Assembly (NCBI GenBank): GCA_012064385.1
Contig: QRDG01001825.1
Span: forward strand, 1-64,000
Length of the DNA stretch: 64,000 nt
Direction of reading: 5' to 3'
Origin: Puccinellia tenuiflora
Lineage: Eukaryota > Streptophyta > Magnoliopsida > Poales > Poaceae
Each line of letters starts with the position of its first letter. Positions within the stretch are counted from its first letter, which is position 1. Shown one piece after another: positions 46,542-58,748 of this stretch. The translations under genes and the position numbers were made by a program. The notes under the pieces are model-generated. The model searched no databases, was not told where the DNA came from, and saw nothing but the letters and a program-made list of their open reading frames with translations.

Positions 46542-48948
46542 TGAAAGGACACAGATGTCGCCTAGGGGGGGGGGGGGGGGGTGAATAGGCGATTTAAAAT
46601 TATTACGGTTAAGGCTTGAATAAATGCGGAATAAAACTAACGTTTTAATTTATCAAGCCAAAACCTAAACTAGCTAGGTTTACCTATGTGCACCAACAAC
46701 TTATGCTAAGCAATATAATCAACTATGTGATAGCAAGATATATAACTTCAAACTCTATGGCTATCACAAAGTAAATAGCATAAGTAAGAAACTCGGATAT
46801 AGAAATACCGATGCACTTGGAGACGATGATTTATCCCGAAGTTCACTTCCCAATGGAAGCTAGTCTCCGTTGGAGCGGCGCGGTGTTCACCAATGTGAAA
46901 CACCGAGTAGCCTTGATATGGCACACCGTATCTCCATTGTGTCTTACCACCGATGTGGCGAGACACTTGTCACTATGTTGCCGTTGAGGTTGATAACTAG
47001 AACCTTTACAAGGATGAAGCTCACTCCACAAGTTGGAGGGTCTTCACCAAATGCACCACCAAGACTCGATGCTCCAAGGCCGGGGCACACACCACAACTC
47101 AATTGGTGGCTCCCGGCAATGTATTCGTAGCTACCAAAGCTCCAAGACGAACAAGGTTGAGTCACACTCCACAATTGGAGGCTCCCAACAATCCCGTAAC
47201 CACCAAGACTCCGAGAAAACAACAACGGTCTAGGGTACCAACGTGTCCTAGAGAAACAAGCTCTAGGGCACCCAAGCACCCAAGAGTAACAAGATTCTCA
47301 ACTTCACTTTCCACGAATCACCGTGGAGAACTCAAACCGATGCAACCAATGCAATGGCAAGAACATCCTAAGTGGTCAAATCCTTCACTCTCAAATCCCA
47401 CCAAAAGCAACTAATGCTTGTGGGGGGAGAAGAGAGGAAGAACAAAGAAGAACTCAACAAATGGAACTCCAAGCTCTAGATCCAAAGGGTTCCCCTCACT
47501 TAGAGGAGAGATGGTTTGGTGGAAGTGTAGATCTAGATCTCCTCTCCCAAATCCCCAAAGGGCTAAGTGATTGAGTGGCTAGAGAGGGAGATCTATTGAT
47601 TTGGAGCTTTGTAACAATGGTGGTGTTCTTGTTCTGGTCGTGGTAGTTGGCTGGAGGTAGGGGGAGGGATATTTATACCCCTCCAAAATTCTGCCCGTTG
47701 GAGAAGCAGAGTAACCGGATATTCCGGTAAAAGTACGACAGGATATTCTGGTGAAAGGATATTCCGGTAAAAGTACGATAGGATATTCCTGTGACAGGAT
47801 ATTCCGGTGACCTGTTGAAATCACCGTTACCAAATATCCGGTGACTACCAGTACCTCCCGAGTTATGGTCCTTAGCAGAATTTCGCCTCCGACCGCCGTG
47901 CAATAGATGAAAACCTTCTAGAGGTCACCGGATATTCCTATTTAGGTTTGGACCGGAATATCCGGTTTTCTGAAAACTGTCAGAACCAGCAAAACGAAAA
48001 CTGCAATAACTTTTTCATCCAGACTCCGATTTTGATGATCTTGGGCTCGTTGGAATCGCAACGAAGAGCACTACAAGATCATGCATAGAAACATCATTGT
48101 CCAACATGGGAGGGTAAAACCAAATGGGGAAATGTTAGATCTCTCTAAATGAATAACCGGTAAACCCCCAAATCAAAAAACGCAATAAGTCTTTCATACG
48201 AAATCCGTTTTTGATGAACTTGAGCTTGCATTGAAGATCAAGACAAGCTCTAGAACCACATCTAGATAAAAGCCAAATAAGAATAGGCAATGGAGATTTT
48301 GGTATGAGTAGGAAGGTGTGAACCTTTCCTCACTAGTGAATCGGCAAAATCTCCACCACCGAAAACGCAATAGAAGATGCAACCAAATATCGTTTTCGAA
48401 GGACTTAATCTTGTCATGACTATCACGACAAGCACCAAGATCTCACTACGATAAGAGTCAAATAAGAACCAATAAAGATGATTGCAAGAATGCAAGGATG
48501 CAAAGGTTTGAGCTCTCTACGACCGATACGCTAAAGCTCACTTGAGAGCCCCTCTTGATAGTACGGTTACCTATCTAAAACCCTATCAATATAATACCTT
48601 TGCCTTGCACATTCCACTTGATCTAGATGATGACGTCTTGATCTTCTCAAGTGGGAACACCTTTCTTGATTGCGTTGCTTGGTGAAGCCTCGCATATTGC
48701 TCCCCCATACACCAATATGGGAGAGACACTCTTTCGCATATCTTCACTTGCCCTTATCTTGTATGTTGATCAACTTGCACTTATCCTTGATCAACATATA
48801 ATCTTCTTCTTTTAGCCTCGACTCCAACATATGGAGTTCAAGCATTCCATACAGACCAACACTGCAAATATAACTCAAAGCACACATTAGTCCATAGAGA
48901 TTGTCATTAATTACCAAAACAACATATGGGGGCAACCATGCTCTTTCA
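46542..48948 (-). repeat. Solo LTR of the same superfamily as the 50.8-kb element
   Basis: 2407 bp. In minus orientation it starts TGAAAGAGCATGGTTGCC and ends in GACATCTGTGTCCTTTCA, matching the LTR start and end at 50820 and 52981. Inner landmarks also match (GTGCACATAGG, GCATAAGTTGTTGGTG, CACTTAGAGGAGAGA). The flanks GCCTT (46537-46541) and GCTTT (48949-48953) are a 5-bp duplication with one change. No internal sequence or second LTR is present. A G run of about 18 near 46565 replaces the C7 of the other copies. Confidence 0.75.
47705..47960 (-). repeat. Palindromic GGATATTCCGGT repeats inside the solo LTR
   Basis: At least seven occurrences of GGATATTC(C/T)GGT or its near-complement, spaced 15-40 bp. 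The corresponding region of the two LTRs at 50820 and 58749 carries a different repeated near-palindrome, GCGGTAGTACCG. Confidence 0.7.
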
Positions 48949-49070
48949 GCTTTTATTTTGTTCTCCTTCCTGTACTCAGCCACCTTGCGGTGACTGAACA
49001 AGCTCTATCTCCTCTTAACTTAGCTTTCACGCTAGATCTTTAAAAAAATCTTATATTATGGAACGGAAAT

Positions 49071-50524
49071 AGTACTAATTAATATTTTTCATTTTTCATT
49101 GTGGTCTCACCCCAGCGGCTCCAAGGCTGCTCCATCCCTGGCCACTTAGATGTTCACAATGAGTGCTCTAATCTAAAAGTCTTTGTGCGTCGTGCTCAGT
49201 AAAGGGTGGGACTAAGGGGAACAGGCCCGGCCTCGCCCGGTGGTGCCCTAACAAGGCTCCGACAAGTTGGATTCGTCGTCGGTGAGTCCGTCCGAGCAAG
49301 GTTGGTGCTGATCACAAGGTTAGTATTTTCGCGTTTTTCGGTGTTGCATGTGTGTTTTTCACATGCTGCAAACCTGTGCGCTTTGTGGTGTGGACACACA
49401 AGTGAGATGTTGTAGCATTTGTGAGCATCTGCTGTAAATGTTGTTTCAATGTTGTAAATGTTTTCATGAGTTGTTGCAAATGTTGGTCTCCCATCCTACA
49501 TATGTGTGTTGACTTATTCACTAGGATTTGCTTTGAAGGATGGGATCTCTTGTGAATAATGGGGATTTTATACATTTTTTGCTGCATTGGTGATTTTGAA
49601 ATGCTACATGCCTTTTGTACGGTTTTGACACGCTGCGCGATGAAATATTAAAATAGTACATATTTTTATACGCGGGTGGGGGTATGTTGCGATAGATGGA
49701 AGGCTGAAGCGTAGAATTTAAGTGAGATATAGTGGGGTGAGGAGGCCGATTTTGTTCCTTGATGAGCCAGACGTCAGAGGACTACCCTTTGTAAATGCCA
49801 GGATACTATTTGGAAATTTCTCTCGTACTTCGTTTTATGTAGACAATTTTCCACTTGTTCGAGCTGAGTCTTGTCAATGTAGCAATTCTAGGATGGGCAA
49901 CCACACCGACTATCTGAGAACTTTGGTGGCTAGGTTTTGTCGAATCTTATCTTGTAAGAGAATCTACACCATAATTCCAATAAGCACTCTAAGCACTCCC
50001 AATCCCCCAAACTATCATGTTGCAATTTTTTTGACGAAATAGCACTCAATCAGACTTCATACACAACTCCTAATCCACATGCGGCCCTTTAACCCAATCC
50101 CTCCAATTAGGCACTCCTAAAGCTCGTCATATCATTCATATCCATTCGATGGGAGAGCCAACAACTCCCCATGAATTTTCTTCACATCGTCACCTCAATA
50201 TCCAGCCGCCTCCACCAAAGCCACTACACAGTCATAGCTCCACATGACGCTCACACCCCCGCTGCCCTCCCTCAGCCTTTCGTTCGAGGAGGAGCCTTTT
50301 GTTCGCATCAGGTCGCCACCGCTACCATTTTCACTGCCCCGAGCTCGCCCGCCTCCGCCACACCACCTCCCCGACCGTGTTGTTCCCCTCCGAAAAAGCA
50401 CACGAAGTGTGAGAAAATTCGGGTGATGCCGAGGAGAAGGTGAAAGCCAACATAGAATCTGCTCACCACCTCTCCATGGGGACATTCACACCGAGGCGTA
50501 CAACCGGTATGTCCATGAGAAACA

Positions 50525-50559
<35 letters not shown>

Positions 50560-50814
50560 ACTTGCCGTGAGCTCTCTGCCGAGGAGTATGAGAAATTCCT
50601 TAACAAGGAGGAGATCCACAACGTCGGTCCTAGTTACAAGCCGGTCTTTTATCATGGGGGAGGGGAACGACTCAAATTTCCGACATGATCTCGCACTACA
50701 ACACCTTGACGAGGGAGGAAGAACTAGTCGGCATCAGAGTGAAAAACTGTAGTTTGAACTCTAGATTAAGCCATGTCATTGAATTATGTTGTTTAGTTTA
50801 AATCATGATGTTTG
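49071..50814. other. Gene-free flank left of the gag-only retrotransposon
   Basis: No gene is supported. Open frames around 49722-50042 and 50171-50443 show no domain. A CT-dinucleotide microsatellite lies at 50528-50557. The stretch 50560-50680 is somewhat codon-like but too short to identify. Confidence 0.4.
50528..50557. repeat. (CT)n microsatellite
   Basis: About fifteen uninterrupted CT units. Confidence 0.9.
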
Positions 50815-50819
50815 AAATA

Positions 50820-52981
50820 TGAAAGTGCATGGTTGATCCCATGCATGGTTTTGGTAATTAATGACAATCTCTATGGACTAATATTTGCATTGAGCTATAT
50901 TTGTAGGTGTCCATTAGCTTGCTTGTCTCCATTTGTTGGAGTCAAGGTCTTGCTTGTTCTCCATGTGTTGGAGTCAAGGTTTAGGGAAGAAGATCATTTG
51001 TTGATCAAGGCCAAGGTGTTCGTCATCGAGAGAAAGGCCAAGTGAAGATATGCCGAAGGAGTGCTTTCCCCATCTTGGTGTATGGGGGAGCGTCTTCACC
51101 AAGCAAGGCGCAATCAAGAAGTTGGTTCGCCTTGAGGAGACCTCAAGTGGATTAATGCGCAAGGCAAAGGTATGATCTTGATAGGGTTTTATTTTACCGG
51201 TCTCATGATGTTTAGTGAGAGACCGGATTATAGGATAGATAGCCGTACTATCAAGAGGGGCTCTCGACCGAGTATCGTGATCGTATCATTCGTGGAGAGC
51301 TCAAACCTTTGCATCCATGCAATCATCTTTATTGGTTCTTATTTGGATCTTATCGTGGTGTGGTCTTGGTGCTTGTCATGCTTGTCATGACAAAGCCAAG
51401 GTCACCGAAAACGGTTTGCATTTGCGTCTGCTCTTGTGTTTTCGGTAGTGGAGATTTTGCCGGTTCATTCGTGCGGAAGATTTATATCTTCCATCTCGTT
51501 GCAAAATCTCCATTGCTTGTTTGCCTTTTTCAAAGGTTGCTTTTGTTGTCCTCTTTCCAACAAAATTGGTTTTACCTCTTTCGGACTTCAATTGCAAAAG
51601 ATACGGCTTTTCCGGTTTGCGAAATAGAGAGGTTTTAACTTCTCCTTTTGGTTTTATCCTCCATTGATGGACTATGATGTTTCTCTGCATGATCTTGTAG
51701 AACTTTTCGTTGCGATTCCAACGAGCCCAAGATCATCGAAAACGGAGTCCGAATGATTAAGTTATGATTTTTCTCGTACCGGGTGTCCTGCAGTTTTTTG
51801 CCCAGCGGTAGTACCGTACCGGTACCGCCCGGGTACCGCCGGGAGTCCAGTACCGCGCGCGTTTGAGCGCCCGAAATCACCCGGGGCGGTAGTACCGCTG
51901 GCCCAGCGGTAGTACCGCTCCTGGGCGCGATTTTGACCATAACGGTAAGTTTTCGGGGGACCTATTTAAGGGGCCTTCTTCCCAATGGTTCCCCATCCAA
52001 GGCAGCACGTTTTCCTCTTTCTCTCCCACCATTGTTGACCTTGAAAAGCTTGCCCCCCTCTCAATCCCTCCAATGAATCTTGCATATTTTTGAGCGAACA
52101 GTGAGAGGAGATCTAGATCTACATTTCCACCAATCAATCTCTCCTCTAAGTGAGGGGAACATAGTGGATCTAGTTCTTGGAGTTCTTTTGTGGTTCTCCT
52201 CTTTGTTCTTCCTCTCTCATTCCCCCAAAGCATTCGTTGCTTAGTTGGAATTTGAGAGTGAAGGATTTGAGCACTTGTGCTCTTGCCTTTTGCATTTGGT
52301 GCATAGGTTTGAGTTCCCCTCGGTGATACGTGGGATTGAAGGTTCGAGAAGCTTGTTACTCTTGGGTGCATTGTGTTCCCAAGAGCTTGTTGCCTCTTGG
52401 GTGCATTGTGTACCCTAGACGGTTTGGAGGTGCCGCGAAGACTTCGAGTTGTGAAGCTTCGGCACGTTTGGGAGCCCCCAATTGCGTTGTGGGTGTGTGA
52501 CCCAAACAAGTTGTAAAGGGCTCCGGAATCCGCCCCGAAGGATTCCGATAGTGGAAGGTGAACCAAACCTTTGGGTGCGGTTCATCGGAGAATAGGGTGA
52601 GGCCTTTGTGGCATCTTGAGTAGGCCTCTTGTGGCGAGCTCACACCCCTCTAACGAGACGTACTCCCTTAACAAGGAGGAACTCGGGAATACATCCTCAT
52701 CTCCGCGTGCCTCGGTTATTTCTATACCCGAGCTTTACTTATGCAATTTACATTGTGATAGCCTTCGTGCTTGAAGTTCATATCTTGCTATCACCTTGTT
52801 GCTTTAATTGCTTAGCATAAGTTGTTGGTGCACATAGGTCACCCTAGCATATTAGGTTGTTGGCTTGGTAATTTAAACACATAGTTTTATTCCGCAATTA
52901 TCAAGCCCCTAATTAGAAAAAGTGTTAATCGCCTATTCACCCCCCCTCTAAGCGACATCTCGGGCATCGTTTGTTCTTTCA
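50820..52981 (+). repeat. 5' LTR of the gag-only element
   Basis: Starts TGAAAGTGCATGG and ends TTCTTTCA just before the primer-binding site. Contains GCGGTAGTACCG near-palindromic repeats at about 51804-51920. Confidence 0.9.
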
Positions 52982-52983
52982 AT

Positions 52984-52996
52984 TGGTATCAGAGCC
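52984..52996 (+). other. Primer-binding site (tRNA-Met type)
   Basis: TGGTATCAGAGCC, two bases after the 5' LTR end, complementary to the 3' end of plant initiator methionine tRNA. Confidence 0.85.
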
Positions 52997-53035
52997 TCGT
53001 CTCTCTTGTTTGGCTTTACCGCCTAGAGAGTAAAG

Positions 53036-53902
53036 ATGTCGTCTAGGGATTTAGTGCACAATTCCATGTTTATATTCAATGGCACAAATTTTAATGTTTG
53101 GAAAACTCATATGCTTAGACACTTACGGGTCTTGGACCCCAATCTTGAGCGTATCTTAGATATAGGTTTTTCTCCTCCGAAGGACTATGAAAGTACGACT
53201 TTAGAGGATGAGAAAAACTTATATCTAGATGCTCTAGCTTCTAATGAGTTTTGCAAATTTGTGAGTGTTGTAGTTTTCGAGTCAATCATGCCTCTTCGGG
53301 ATGCTCATGAGTTTTGGACCAAGCTTCAAGATAAATATGGAGGGTCCAACTCTATTGAGGATGATTGCTCTCCCTCCACCTCCGGCCGTGACGAGTTCTC
53401 GTCTTCATCTACTTCACCAAAATGTGGTAAGCCACAATCTAATGTAATGGTGAGTAGTGATAGGTTTTGCAACCTTGATAGTGAGCTCATTATTGATGAT
53501 CATTTATCTCTATCTTGTTGCAATGCTTCATCTTTGGACATAAACACTCATAGCACCATAAATGATTTACATGCTAGTGTTGATTGTCCTCGCATATCAT
53601 CTAAAACTTGCTTCGATGAATCTCTTTATGATATGCTTGCTTTATCTTGTTGCCATGATAAAAATGTTTGTGTTCCCTCTAAATCTTGCATTGATAATAA
53701 TGTAGAGGAAACCCAATTTGCTATGCAACAAGATTTGAACTTGAGTAGTTCAAAAATCAATTATTCTTCATCTTTCACCTCTCATTGTCTCATGGCTAAA
53801 TCTTCTTCTAGTAATGACAATGATGATAATAATGATAATGATAATGATGATGAAGAAGTTGATATGGAAAAATTAATGCCCTTCTTCAAAATAAAGGTCT
53901 AA
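53036..53902 (+). CDS. Gag N-terminal protein of the non-autonomous element (ORF1)
   Basis: 288 residues. The start has the Copia gag signature FNGTNFNVWKTHMLRHLRV and AHEFWTKLQDKYGG, the capsid-like domain that packages element RNA in virus-like particles. The second half is serine-rich with repeated CC pairs (LSLSCCNASS, LALSCCHDKN) and an acidic DNDDNNDNDNDDEE tract. It ends at a TAA that overlaps the start of the next frame (TAATG). In autonomous relatives gag continues in one frame, so this is either a frameshifted gag or a stop-and-restart arrangement. Confidence 0.75.
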   Translation: MSSRDLVHNSMFIFNGTNFNVWKTHMLRHLRVLDPNLERILDIGFSPPKDYESTTLEDEKNLYLDALASNEFCKFVSVVVFESIMPLRDAHEFWTKLQDKYGGSNSIEDDCSPSTSGRDEFSSSSTSPKCGKPQSNVMVSSDRFCNLDSELIIDDHLSLSCCNASSLDINTHSTINDLHASVDCPRISSKTCFDESLYDMLALSCCHDKNVCVPSKSCIDNNVEETQFAMQQDLNLSSSKINYSSSFTSHCLMAKSSSSNDNDDNNDNDNDDEEVDMEKLMPFFKIKV

Positions 53903-55374
53903 TGATTCTCAAAGCCCTTCCTAGTAATAATAGTGCCCAAGCTAACCTCTTTGAAATCATGAACACTCTTATTGAGCGTGCGGAAACTATTGAGGCTTTG
54001 CAAGCTAGCCTTGAAGAAAAGGGTAAGATTGAAAGGGATGATGCTATGGAGAAAGCATCGTTAGAAGATGCTCTTGAGGAAGAGCAAGGGACTCGTGCTT
54101 CTCTTGAGGAGAAACTAAATTCTATCGAGGAGTCTCATAACGAAATAATTGCTAAAATCATTAAAGAACGTGACCATGCTCATGCTAAATATAAAGTCAC
54201 GAAAAATGAAAATGCTAGATTAAATGATGAGCTTGCCAAGTTATCTTCTTCTATTCCTAAAATTAATGATGCTTGTGATACTAACTCCACTTCTTGTGAA
54301 GCATCTATTATGAAGGAGAATGTTGAGCTAAGGGCTCAACTTGAGTTGCTAACTAGCAAGTATGAGAAGTTGGAAGCAAGTCATGAAAAGCTATGTAGCT
54401 CTAATGATGATCTTCTAGCATCCTATGGGAAGTTGGAAGAAAATCATGAAAAGCTATCTAGCTCTAATGATGAACTTCTTGCTTCCTATGCTTGTCTTAA
54501 GTTAGCTCATGAGGCCATCACTACAAAGGTAACATCAAGTGAGCCTCATGTGGATATTAGCACAACTTTAATTAAAAATGCTCTATTGCCATGTGCTAGT
54601 CCTAGTAGTTCATCCACTAAAAATGTTGGTACATCATGTGATGAATTACTTGCTTTGCCTTGTTGCTCTAACAATGATGCATCTACCTCCTCTAGTTCTT
54701 GTGTTGTCACTAACCATGTAGAGAAAAGAGGAGAGCTCAAGGCCCAAGCCACTTCTTTGAAGAAAGGCTTGGAAAAGCATCATGAGGGGAAGAGGGCACT
54801 TGACAACATGTTGAGTGTGCAACAATCCCCAAATGACAAGAGTGGACTTGGATTCAACTCGAACATCAAGAACAAGTCCAAGGTTGAGAAGAAGAAGAAG
54901 GGCCAAGTTCAAGTCAAGAATCCGGCCAAGATCACTTGCTTCAAGTGCAAGGTTGAAGGGCACCACGTTCGGGATTGCCCTATGAAGAATAAGACGCTTA
55001 GTGAGAAGCAAGTAGGGAAGCGGCCTCTTGTTCAATCTCGTGCCCAACCACGGGTTGAACAAAGACCACCTCCTAAGAAGACTCAAGTCAACGCTCCTCA
55101 AGTTGAGGAGCCTATTAAGAAGAAGAAGAGTCGGTGTTGCTACCTTTGCCGTGGCAAAGGTCATTTTGCTTCTTCATGCACTAACGGTACCCCATCCAAC
55201 CCTATCATAATTGATGATGTTTATTCTCTTGGGAAGGATAGAGTTGGCAATATGTTTGCCAAGTATGTGGGAGCTCAAAGTGGTGTCAAGAAATGCACCA
55301 TTTGGGTTCCCAAACCTATTGTGACTAACCTCTTAGGACCCAACTCGGTTGGGGACCAACAAGCTTCAACTTGA
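53902..55374 (+). CDS. Gag C-terminal protein with coiled coil and two zinc knuckles (ORF2)
   Basis: 490 residues. The first 200 or so form a long heptad-rich coiled coil (ALQASLEEKGKIERDDAMEK and following), with a repeated LEASHEKLCSSNDDLLASYG / LEENHEKLSSSNDELLASYA unit. A lysine-rich stretch then leads to two CCHC knuckles, CFKCKVEGHHVRDC and CYLCRGKGHFASSC, for RNA binding. It ends with IWVPK, as SIRE-type gags do shortly before protease, but no protease follows. The frame begins with an ATG overlapping the ORF1 stop. The open frame of nearly 500 codons suggests it is still under selection or very recently active. Confidence 0.78.
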   Translation: MILKALPSNNSAQANLFEIMNTLIERAETIEALQASLEEKGKIERDDAMEKASLEDALEEEQGTRASLEEKLNSIEESHNEIIAKIIKERDHAHAKYKVTKNENARLNDELAKLSSSIPKINDACDTNSTSCEASIMKENVELRAQLELLTSKYEKLEASHEKLCSSNDDLLASYGKLEENHEKLSSSNDELLASYACLKLAHEAITTKVTSSEPHVDISTTLIKNALLPCASPSSSSTKNVGTSCDELLALPCCSNNDASTSSSSCVVTNHVEKRGELKAQATSLKKGLEKHHEGKRALDNMLSVQQSPNDKSGLGFNSNIKNKSKVEKKKKGQVQVKNPAKITCFKCKVEGHHVRDCPMKNKTLSEKQVGKRPLVQSRAQPRVEQRPPPKKTQVNAPQVEEPIKKKKSRCCYLCRGKGHFASSCTNGTPSNPIIIDDVYSLGKDRVGNMFAKYVGAQSGVKKCTIWVPKPIVTNLLGPNSVGDQQAST

Positions 55375-58300
55375 TCAATAGGTTGATGTGGAGGACATTG
55401 GAGACTTGGCTATTTTTGAAGAATTAAGGGATCTTCATGGTTTTATTTCTCAAGCCAAGTCAATTGGATTATCACATATCTATCTCATATCCAATGCTTC
55501 CTCTTTGCGGTAACATGTATTTAATTCATATATTCATTGAAAGTTGCTTGCTCCCTTGCATGTGTTAGTCTAGTTCCTAGCATGTGCTTGTATATGATAT
55601 GCTTCTATCTTCTTGTCTTGTTATTCAAGGTTATGTTAGATAGTTGTATATCATGTATTTGTAACGTTGTGTTGAGCTTTATTGAATCTTGTGTGGATTT
55701 TATTTGGCTCTTTGAGATATTAATGGACTATCCCATTTTGGGGGAGTGATGTGCTTAGTGCACCTCACAAACCTAAAAATGTATGTACATGAAGCACACC
55801 ACCTAGTTTGATATTTCATCTTATCTAGTCACTATGTGGTGTGTCATATTCATGAGAAATTCAAATTCTACAATGTCCATTAATTTCTCTTGTTGGTATT
55901 ATTTGCCTCTTGTTTAAAAATAAAATGAATCATCACATTATGGGGGAGTAATAAGCTATGTGCATATTACAATCCCATAAAAATGTGAACATTTGAGGTT
56001 TGCCACTTAGATTTGATATTGCACATTATCTATTTCCTATGTGGCATGTTTGCTCAAACAAGTTCCAATTTCCTTTTGGTTATTCCTTGGCTCTTGTTTG
56101 CTTGGGTTTGCTTGGTGTGGTTTTTCTCTAAATATGCATTTCCATATATTATGTGAGAAACCATTTGTTTCCTTTTATTCTAATCATGGCTTTGCCGGTT
56201 GATTCGAATAATTGAAACTACCAACAACCCTCTTTAAAAATGGTGTTTTAATTCCTATCTTTTGCCATTTGCTAGTTTGTGGTGAAGTTGGTCTTGTACA
56301 TCTTTCCTTTATGCCACCGAGAAATTTCTCCATATACTCCTTGTCCTTGACAAGGGATACTAGTAATTGTGGTGGATTGTGTAGACCATCTTCACATTGG
56401 CTCTTGCGTTGACTTGCCTTATCTATTGCCTACCTCGCCTTTTGAATGGATCCTATTTTTCAATTGGTAGTGTTTAGTGTTTTAAATAAAATATGGAAAG
56501 TAATGATCCCTTGTGCATGCATTTTGTATTCAAATGCAAATATCAAAGATAATGCATGAATATTAGGGGAGCATTCCTTTTTATTTAGAACACTAACCTA
56601 TCTATCAATTTTTGATCCTTTCAATTGGCCTTTGATTCTTTATCTTGTGTTGGTACCTTCAATTGGTATTAATTGGAATTTAATATCTCCTCCATAGATA
56701 TTTTTCAATTAATATTTATTGTGGGAGTCTTGATACCTTTCGCCCTATTTTACTTTACTTGATTTCGGTCAAGTATCACCCTCTTCTTGGTATCTTTTCT
56801 CCTAGTTGATATTTTTTGTTTTAATTGGTATCTTATTTTCAGTTGGTGTCTTATCGATCATTTGTTGTGTTGATTTGATTCCTTTTGATATCACACTTCA
56901 TGTGTTGATGTGTTTTGGAATCAATCATATGTTGGTTTGATTTTTCCTCAATCATGTGTTGATTTGGATTTTGATATAATTTGGACAACCTTTTGTGTCA
57001 CACTTTGGTGTGCTCTCTTCTTGGTTTACTTGGTGTTTTGTCCAAATTGTATCACGTTTGGTTCTTGTAAGTCTATGCATGCATTTTTACTAATATATAT
57101 TTTATAGGGTATGGCATGCTAGTCTTTCTTGATCCAATATATAGGGGATACTCCACCGAATCCTAAATCGGCTAAGATGTGCATGAAATTCAATGTCATA
57201 TCTATATGCACATATTTATGTGGAGTGTTTCCTATATATTGTAGTTGATCTAACTACTATGGGACCCAATGAGTTTGGGAACCATTTTGTACTCTAATTG
57301 TGTTTTAGGTACAATGGAGATGCATTGGATGCTTGCCTCATTCATAAGGAAGGTGTTCTCACCGTGTGATTGTCGGAGTCAAGCTTTGATGACAAACCAA
57401 CTCTCATCATCTTCATCTTCAATGCAACTCGGTAACAAGTATCTATCTCATGCATACTTTCTAGTACTCAACCTTGTGTAGGTTGCCTCTTGGCATGAAA
57501 GCTCTTATATGCAATTGTTGTGGTTTTGGCTTTTTTCGTCACTTAATATATCTTTGTGATATGTGTGTTGAATTTGCAAAAACCTTTATTCAATTGATAT
57601 TATTTCCTCGTGATACTTGTTGTCTATTTCAAAGCATCTCCACTATCTCTTGTTCCCTTAGTGATATGTGTGATGCATTTGATATATTTGAAGTTCATTT
57701 ATATACAATGAGATAATTTTGAGCTATGTGCTATGCTTTTAAGCAACAATCTCATTTGTATATTTATGACTTCCTTTTGGATACCTTGTTATCTTTTTCC
57801 CGGACCATTTCGTATGTATATGTTTCTTTGCGGATGTATATCTTCAATGGTTTGTCTAATAAGAAACCTATACATATGAGAGAGGTCATCTTTTAGTTGG
57901 TATCCTATTTCCTCGAGCCACCTTGTTTTTCATCTATAATTCTTTGGCGGCTCCAAATTTGTCTCATGAGTGCTTGTCTTATTGTTTATTGGTATCTTTG
58001 CACACTCATGTATTTCTTGAAGATCTTTTACTTCATGCCTACCATGGTGAGCATGTTGATTTTTATTTGACTAAATGCTCTAACTAGCTTTTGGCATTTT
58101 CAATTGGTTTTAGTTTCCAATTGGTATCCCTAAGCGTGTGAACATATTTCTTTAAAAGATCTTTTTGTCTCGGTTGGGCCTATCTTATGATGAATTTTTG
58201 AAAATTGGTATCTCCTTATGGCTCAACCACATCTTTGGTGCAAGTGCTATGATTTGCTTTTGCATTATGCACTCTTGCACTTGTTGCGTGTTCTAGATAA

Positions 58301-58734
58301 TTTTGGGGAGTGAGGATACCATATTTGTGCACTCCTTATTTGTGCATCAACATTGGGGAGCTTCTCCGTTTTTGTTTAGAACTCCCACTTTGGATTTTTT
58401 TATCGCTTTTCTCCTTTGTGGAGATGTTTAAAATGATTTCATCTTTTTGCAATCTTTTGATCCTCAATATAGTTTGATTTCCTCTAATTTATTCGTTAAA
58501 AGGGATTGCCATCACCTTTATGGAGGAACTCATATTATATTGGCTCTCTAAATTTTTCTTCCCATTTCGGCAATCGATGCCAATGGGGGAGAAGTTTAGA
58601 GGGTTTAAGGGAATTTGGGTTTTATGCTTTTGTTGCATTTGCCATGCATGCGCTTGCATCCTTGCTCGTTTGTCTTGCAAGGATGCTCTATTCTTTATAT
58701 AAACCCTCTTAAAAAGGGATTGTCATCAATTACC
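55375..58734 (+). other. Long non-coding internal region replacing pol
   Basis: 3.4 kb, AT-rich, without pol motifs on either strand. Two diverged copies of a ~200-bp unit beginning TGGGGGAGT lie at about 55739-55930 and 55941-56090; each has CACTTAG/CACCTAG TTTGATATT and TATGTGG landmarks. Tracts of TTGGTATC recur between 56600 and 56900. The region looks like drifted 3' untranslated sequence of an older element. Confidence 0.6.
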
Positions 58735-58748
58735 AAAATGGGGGAGAT

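Larger units (their letters stand above)
45817..49070. mobile_element. Possible Stowaway-like MITE split by later insertions
   Basis: The left end TACCCCTTCCGACCCATAAT (45817) continues ATATAAGA, and the right end, read inward from about 49070, is TACTATTTCCGTTCCATAAT followed by ATATAAGA. These are the typical Stowaway ends, in inverted orientation. Removing the Tourist element and the solo LTR leaves about 530 bp. The pairing is plausible but could also be two unrelated half elements. Confidence 0.4.

Noticed and set aside
49722..50042. A 106-codon plus-strand frame
   Set aside because: No recognisable domain or splice context; chance length in this composition.
51172..51690. Short frames duplicated at 59101-59619
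   Set aside because: They lie inside the two LTRs and are identical because the LTRs are; no domain and no sign of coding constraint.
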